A DNA stretch of 54,535 nt from Candidatus Melainabacteria bacterium (lineage in GTDB: Bacteria; Cyanobacteriota; Vampirovibrionia; LMEP-6097): positions 1-54,535 of the forward strand of contig DUDT01000011.1 in NCBI GenBank assembly GCA_005110385.1. Reading direction: 5' to 3'. A model generated the notes under the pieces. It did not search any database and was not told where the DNA came from. It was given only the letters and a program-made list of their open reading frames with translations. This document shows, piece by piece, positions 50,593-54,535 of the stretch. How positions within the stretch are numbered: the stretch's first letter is position 1; every line of letters starts with the position of its first letter. Both the position numbers and the translations under genes were made by a program.

Positions 50593-51735
50593 ATGAATAG
50601 AGTTTATAAATTTTTATTAGTTTCTTTTTTAAGTGCATTTTTCTTAGCATCTTGCTCTTCATCAGACAGTTCTAAAGCAGATAAGCATTTTAATCATGAG
50701 ACAGTGCAGGAGATTACGACGGTAAAAGGTAAGCACTATGTCGCTATCGCAGCCCCACTTACTGGTCCTTACTCTGATTTAGGTAAAACTCTTTTAGAAG
50801 GCGCGCAGTTAGCGATTGAAGAATATAATGCTAATCCTAAAAATAAAGCAAACCCTGTAGGTTTTATTCTTATCGATGATGGTGGCATAGTGATAGAAGC
50901 TTTAGAAAGAGCTAAGATCGCTATCGCTGAAGGTGTTCTAGGAGTTATCGGTCACGTAAATTCAGGTATTTCCATAGAGGCTTCTAAAAAATATATGCAG
51001 GCGAAAATCCCTCAAATATCTCCAGCCTCTACTCATCCTAAGTATACTGAGAGGCCTGAGTTCCGTGGTTATGTATTTAGAACTATAGGTACAGATAGGC
51101 AGATAGGAGAAGCAGCAGCTGACTTAGTTTTAGGTAATGGGAAGTATAAAAAGATAGCGGTGCTGTTTAACGATAGACCTTATGGTGTCTCAGTTTCATC
51201 AGAGTTTATCAGAAGATTAGCTCATCATAAAGAAAAAGAAATAGTATTTTATGAGACTATCCCAGTTAGAACTCATGATCATAGTATTACAGCGAAAAAG
51301 GTTGCTAAAACTGGTGCAGATCTGGTTTTCTTCGTCGGTGAATATAACGATGCTGGTTATTTAGTTAAAAATTTAAAAAAAGAATTACCGAATGCACAGT
51401 TTTTATCAGCAGAAGGAGCTCATAATCAGTCATTTATTGATATAGCGGGTTCTGCTTCTGAAGGAGCGATGATTTTAGGTGCACCTCTACCAAGTAAAGC
51501 TGTAGTAGAGAAATATAAAAAGCGTTTTAAGAAAAATATTTCTGGTTATGTAGCGACTAGTTATAATGCGACTAAAATACTGCTGGAAGCTATGCAAGCT
51601 AATAATTTTGAGGATACCGAAGCGATAGCAAGGTCTGTAGCGAGCAATCCAGTATTTGATTTAAATGGTGATTTATTAGACCCTTCTTTCACTCTGTATA
51701 AAGTTTCTAAAGGTGTTTTTACGGTCGTTAAATAA
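50593..51735 (+). CDS. Branched-chain amino-acid-type ABC substrate-binding lipoprotein
   Basis: 380 residues. The signal peptide ends in FFLASC-SSS, a good lipobox. The Peripla_BP_6 (type I periplasmic binding) fold follows: VAIAAPLTGPYSDLGKTLLE, GAQLAIEEYNANP, FILIDDGG, VIGHVNSGISIEASKKYMQA, IPQISPASTHPKY and FRTIGTDRQIGEAAADLVL. Residues that bind the amino-acid alpha groups in LivJ relatives (Ser/Thr in the SGIS and SPAST loops) are present. No permease or ATPase genes are adjacent, so the ligand and transporter are unknown. Confidence 0.92.
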   Translation: MNRVYKFLLVSFLSAFFLASCSSSDSSKADKHFNHETVQEITTVKGKHYVAIAAPLTGPYSDLGKTLLEGAQLAIEEYNANPKNKANPVGFILIDDGGIVIEALERAKIAIAEGVLGVIGHVNSGISIEASKKYMQAKIPQISPASTHPKYTERPEFRGYVFRTIGTDRQIGEAAADLVLGNGKYKKIAVLFNDRPYGVSVSSEFIRRLAHHKEKEIVFYETIPVRTHDHSITAKKVAKTGADLVFFVGEYNDAGYLVKNLKKELPNAQFLSAEGAHNQSFIDIAGSASEGAMILGAPLPSKAVVEKYKKRFKKNISGYVATSYNATKILLEAMQANNFEDTEAIARSVASNPVFDLNGDLLDPSFTLYKVSKGVFTVVK

Positions 51736-51768
51736 GGCGCCTGCTAGAAGCCGCATAAGAACAGAGGC

Positions 51769-53031
51769 TTAATCGCTATTAAGAAAATTTACCACTTCCT
51801 GTTCAGCATAGGAAATACCCCTTAGGTTTAATTCAATAAATCCACAATGACCACCGTGAGAACTGCATTCTAAAAAAATAAACTTATTATGTTCTGCTTC
51901 TGAAAAGGGGTAACAGTCTTTAGCAAGGAAGCTGTCATCTAGTGAGCTTAAAATGTAAGTAGGGATTTGGATTTTATTTAAATAGGGTTTAGAACTAGCC
52001 TTTATCCAATAATCCTCAGCAGAGCTGAAATCATTTAAAGGTGCTGTGTATCTAGAATCAAAGTCATAGAAATTTTTAAGTTTAGAAAAATCTTTTAAAT
52101 TAATTTCACGGGTTAATAATTCTTCTTTATCTTGAATTTTAGCTTTTAAGCATCCAAGAAATTTACTCATGTACAGTGCATTTTCTTTTCTAGCCATAGC
52201 TCTAGAACTAGAAGCTAAATCTAGTGGTACAGAAATCGCAAAAGCTTTTTTAATTTGAGAGGGAAGATCGAAACCCTCTTCACCAAGATATTTTAAGATG
52301 ATATTTCCGCCGACACTATTACCGACTAAATAAATATCACGGTAATGAGAGTATTTCTTTTTAGCACAAATATAGTCTATGACAGATTTAAGATCCTCAC
52401 TTTTCCCGCTGTGATAGCTTTTTAGTAATTTATTGGGTTCGCCACTACAGCCACGATAATTTACTAATACTATATCGAAGCCTTCTTTATATAAGGTTTT
52501 GGCTAGGCACTGTTCAAAGGCCCCTTGGGAGGAGGCTTCTAGTCCATGGCAGATAATCACTAATCGGGACTGCTCGCAATCTTCAATTTCGGCGTTTTCG
52601 TCGTCCTCATGATCCTCATGTAAGCTTGATGAATCAAGCTTGTATTTCTGCTTGCTCGGATATGAGCCACTTACATGGCTCGCATCCTCGGCATCGCTAG
52701 AAATTACCCGTACACTGCGGTCATTCCTCCTCCTCAGCCTTGAACTTGTTCGTTTGCGGGCAGTCCCTGACTGCTTGCTATCTTCAATTTCGGCGTTTTC
52801 GTCGTCCTCATGATCCTCTGTAATCCAATCTAGGTCAAGAAAATCTTCATCTGGGGTGAAGATTCTTTCACGATATTTTTTTATTTGAATTTTATTTTTT
52901 CCAAATAACGGAGTTGAAGCTAAATTACTAGCTATTACTCTAAACTTAGAAAGAAAAAATCCTAGAATCGTCTGCACGTGAGGATTCTTTAGGAAAAATT
53001 GAGCTTTATATTTAGATTTAATTATAGGCAT
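51769..53031 (-). CDS. YheT-like alpha/beta hydrolase with an 85-residue repeat-derived insert
   Basis: 420 residues, against about 330 in the family. N-terminus NPHVQTILGFFL and DEDFLDLDWI are YheT-type. The hydrolase core resumes at LVIICHGLEASSQGAFEQCL, with nucleophile Ser239 in VGNSVGGNII, an Asp in SSLDDSFL (365/366) and His395 in SSHGGHCGFI. Between Ile70 and Leu157 lies a polar insert made of palindromic-repeat sequence, beginning and ending with the same EDHEDDENAEIED. YheT proteins are poorly characterised hydrolases. The insert sits in the loop before the first core strand, so the active site can still form. Confidence 0.88.
   Translation of the reverse strand: MPIIKSKYKAQFFLKNPHVQTILGFFLSKFRVIASNLASTPLFGKNKIQIKKYRERIFTPDEDFLDLDWITEDHEDDENAEIEDSKQSGTARKRTSSRLRRRNDRSVRVISSDAEDASHVSGSYPSKQKYKLDSSSLHEDHEDDENAEIEDCEQSRLVIICHGLEASSQGAFEQCLAKTLYKEGFDIVLVNYRGCSGEPNKLLKSYHSGKSEDLKSVIDYICAKKKYSHYRDIYLVGNSVGGNIILKYLGEEGFDLPSQIKKAFAISVPLDLASSSRAMARKENALYMSKFLGCLKAKIQDKEELLTREINLKDFSKLKNFYDFDSRYTAPLNDFSSAEDYWIKASSKPYLNKIQIPTYILSSLDDSFLAKDCYPFSEAEHNKFIFLECSSHGGHCGFIELNLRGISYAEQEVVNFLNSD
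52567..52766 (-). repeat. Long palindromic repeat element inside the hydrolase gene
   Basis: Arms GGACTGCTCGCAA (52567-52579) and TTGCGGGCAGTCC (52754-52766) pair at 12 of 13 positions. The interior contains TTCAATTTCGGCGTTTTCG, TCCTCATGATCCTCATG, an AAGCTTGATGAATCAAGCTT hairpin and CAGCCTTGAACTTGTTCG. At about 200 bp this is the longest copy in the window. Confidence 0.8.
52769..52818 (-). repeat. Second, partial palindromic repeat copy inside the hydrolase gene
   Basis: GACTGCTTGCTATCTTCAAT then TTCGGCGTTTTCGTCGTCC repeats the left half of the preceding element immediately beside it. It encodes the same EDHEDDENAEIED. Confidence 0.78.
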
Positions 53032-53061
53032 TATTAGTGGTTTTTAACTTTAATCATTCTT

Positions 53062-53100
53062 GGCACTGCTCTTAAACTTCAATTTCTGCGTTTTCGTCTG
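53062..53100. repeat. Truncated palindromic repeat element
   Basis: GGCACTGCTC...AACTTCAATTTCTGCGTTTTCGTCTG matches the left half of the other copies. It lies between the hydrolase gene and the last gene and has no matching right arm. Confidence 0.6.
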
Positions 53101-53179
53101 CATAAAAAACCTGTGGCTAACCCTGAACTTTAAGCAAATATGCTAGCCTTAATTTTAATCTAATCATAGAGGGAAGCAT

Positions 53180-54535
53180 ATGATTTGGCAGCCATTATTT
53201 TTAATTTTAATTACGGTAGTGCTTGGAATAACTGGTTTATTAACGCAGTTTTATCAGGGCAGTAAAAAAATATACCAAGCGAGCTTCGCTAAACGGGAAT
53301 TTATTCCTGTAGCTCGGGCGATGAGTAATCATGTAGCTAAGAGTTCTGGAGTTTTTCTCTATACTTTACAGCAGAAATTAAGATCTAGATTAATAGACCC
53401 TAGTATCAGCCTGAACTTCAGGGAGGATTTAAAAGATTTAGCGAAGCAGCATTCTTGGGCTGGTTTTCAGAACACTAATCTTAATACTAATCAGAAAAGC
53501 TCTAGTATTAGCGATGCAGGAAATTCTAATACCAATAATTCAAGTCCTCTAGCTGCAATCCTTGCAGAAGGCACTAGCCAGGCAAGCTTTATTACTAAAT
53601 ATACAAAAAACACTAATTTACCACTAGAGTATGATGTAAAGCTTATACAAAGTGAGTTTATGGATATTTACCCTTTAGAGACAGAGAATAAATATTTAGC
53701 TACGATAATCGACGAATCTAAAATAGATCAAGAATTAGGAAAAATATCTAGCTCCTATGAAGCTAATTTCATAGATGCTAATGATAAATTATTAATCTCA
53801 GAGGGACTTTTAGATAGTTTACTTGACGTAAATGCTGTGACTAAAGTTAAAGCGAGTCCAGAAAGCTTTGGTTTAAGTCTCAGTGAGAATGGTTTAAAGG
53901 CTAGTGACTTAGCTACAGGGTTAAGGTTAGAGGTGAAGTTTCCTGTATCTAACTTAAGTAAGGACATGATTAAGAGTGCCAGTAGTGGCGGAAATTCTTC
54001 AGGAAATAATATAAGTAAAAATCTCGGAGAAAATTTAAAAATAAACGCTGAAACTGCCGTGGCAGAAGAGAAAGACTACTACCGTAATTTAGAATTCATC
54101 TCTAATTCACAGATCAGGCTGGGTGAAAAGGTTTCAGTTCCAGCATTTGAGCCACCTGTTATTAATCCAGACTCGCAGCCAGTAAACCCTCCAGTAATTA
54201 ATCCACCTATTCTCGGCAGCACTGGAACTATAGATCCTTACGACCCAAATAGAGAAACGTATTTCGACCTAGCTGTAAGAAGCTTACCTACTGGTTCTCA
54301 TGGCATACTTTTCAATCCAGAACAGAATATCTCAGCTACTAATCCTTTAAGAATCGCTAACGGCAGCAATTCTGCGATTAGCACTATTTACGCTGATAAC
54401 AGCGGTCATTTAAATATTTCTATTGGTAAAGCTAAGGATTCAGAAAGCTTTGTGGGATTAACTAAAACGGAGTCGAGTTTCGAGAGTACTAAGATAGCAG
54501 TTTTAGAAACTTTTACTGATGGGGTGGAGAGACCT
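53180..54535 (+). CDS. Membrane-anchored protein of unknown function, 3' end outside window
   Basis: At least 452 residues; GAGGGAAGC precedes the ATG at 53180. One N-terminal span (LFLILITVVLGITGLLTQFY) is followed by a charged helical stretch (residues about 25-100). A Ser/Asn-rich linker follows, then a mixed domain with LLISEGLLDSLLDVNAVTKV and a Pro-rich linker (PPVINPDSQPVNPPVINPPI). No family recognised. The N-terminus is not a type IV pilin leader. A minus-strand frame inside it (53755-53967) is a shadow. Confidence 0.75.
   Translation, partial: MIWQPLFLILITVVLGITGLLTQFYQGSKKIYQASFAKREFIPVARAMSNHVAKSSGVFLYTLQQKLRSRLIDPSISLNFREDLKDLAKQHSWAGFQNTNLNTNQKSSSISDAGNSNTNNSSPLAAILAEGTSQASFITKYTKNTNLPLEYDVKLIQSEFMDIYPLETENKYLATIIDESKIDQELGKISSSYEANFIDANDKLLISEGLLDSLLDVNAVTKVKASPESFGLSLSENGLKASDLATGLRLEVKFPVSNLSKDMIKSASSGGNSSGNNISKNLGENLKINAETAVAEEKDYYRNLEFISNSQIRLGEKVSVPAFEPPVINPDSQPVNPPVINPPILGSTGTIDPYDPNRETYFDLAVRSLPTGSHGILFNPEQNISATNPLRIANGSNSAISTIYADNSGHLNISIGKAKDSESFVGLTKTESSFESTKIAVLETFTDGVERP

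Noticed and set aside
20249-53100. Assigning the organism to Rickettsia because of palindromic in-frame repeats
   Set aside because: Flagellar hook genes, the mixture of lpt genes and the general gene order do not fit; the repeat sequences also differ from those I know in Rickettsia.
53755-53967. 70-residue minus-strand gene
   Set aside because: It lies wholly inside the long plus-strand frame starting at 53180, which has a ribosome site and a membrane anchor.

Overview
The window is an AT-rich bacterial chromosome segment. It comes from a Gram-negative, motile organism: it encodes lipid A disaccharide synthase (lpxB), LptA- and LptC-like LPS-transport proteins, lipoproteins, two flagellar hook/rod proteins and a flagellin-like protein, alongside housekeeping genes (rpsL, rpsG, rpe, cinA, pheA, ftsI, sufE). 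A deep-branching lineage such as the non-photosynthetic relatives of Cyanobacteria (Vampirovibrionia/Melainabacteria) would fit, but nothing here proves the taxonomy and that placement is low confidence.

Layout. 1-2.4 kb: an AAA-ATPase of the DUF1703 type (cut by the window edge) and a truncated GHKL-type regulator with phased repeats upstream. 2.6-7.3 kb: a giant secreted surface protein. 7.6-12.5 kb: the most unusual region, a tandem array of about 950-bp units on the minus strand. Each unit carries two gene pairs (A+a, B+b). A and B are related two-membrane-segment proteins of 80-95 residues. Each is followed, usually overlapping, by a 37-47-residue single-span protein. Every pair is preceded by the same 20-bp box. 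The distal end is decayed. A brnT/brnA toxin-antitoxin remnant with a broken toxin sits at the proximal end. 12.9-17.8 kb: two large orphan proteins, transcribed divergently. 17.8-20.4 kb: a small genomic island with an AbiEi/AbiEii system, bounded by a duplicated 3' end of tRNA-His.

20.5-31.8 kb is a conserved core: rpe-histidine kinase-response regulator, rpsL-rpsG, an unknown gene plus cinA behind two Fur-type boxes, a nucleosidase-like gene, a decayed FAD protein, and pheA-ftsI. 32-35.4 kb: hook-basal body genes and a class C-type acid phosphatase lipoprotein. 35.5-36.4 kb: an unknown gene running into a 99-bp tandem repeat that carries the 3' end of the adjacent tRNA-Cys. 36.5-43.7 kb: sufE, lpxB, the lptC-lptA cluster with small membrane proteins, a Cys/Met-metabolism PLP enzyme and an Xaa-Pro aminopeptidase. 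43.7-49.5 kb: a short flagellin-like protein and two paralogous secreted proteins with phage-tail-fibre-like segments. 49.7-54.5 kb: a DUF2797 protein, a branched-chain amino-acid-type binding lipoprotein, a YheT-like hydrolase and the start of a membrane-anchored unknown protein.

A palindromic repeat family is scattered through the second half. It lies in intergenic DNA but also, in one fixed reading frame, inside cinA, lpxB and the YheT-like hydrolase, where it encodes variants of DENAEIE. This resembles the way Rickettsia palindromic elements insert in-frame into genes. The paired-membrane-protein array and this repeat family are the two best candidates for undescribed biology.
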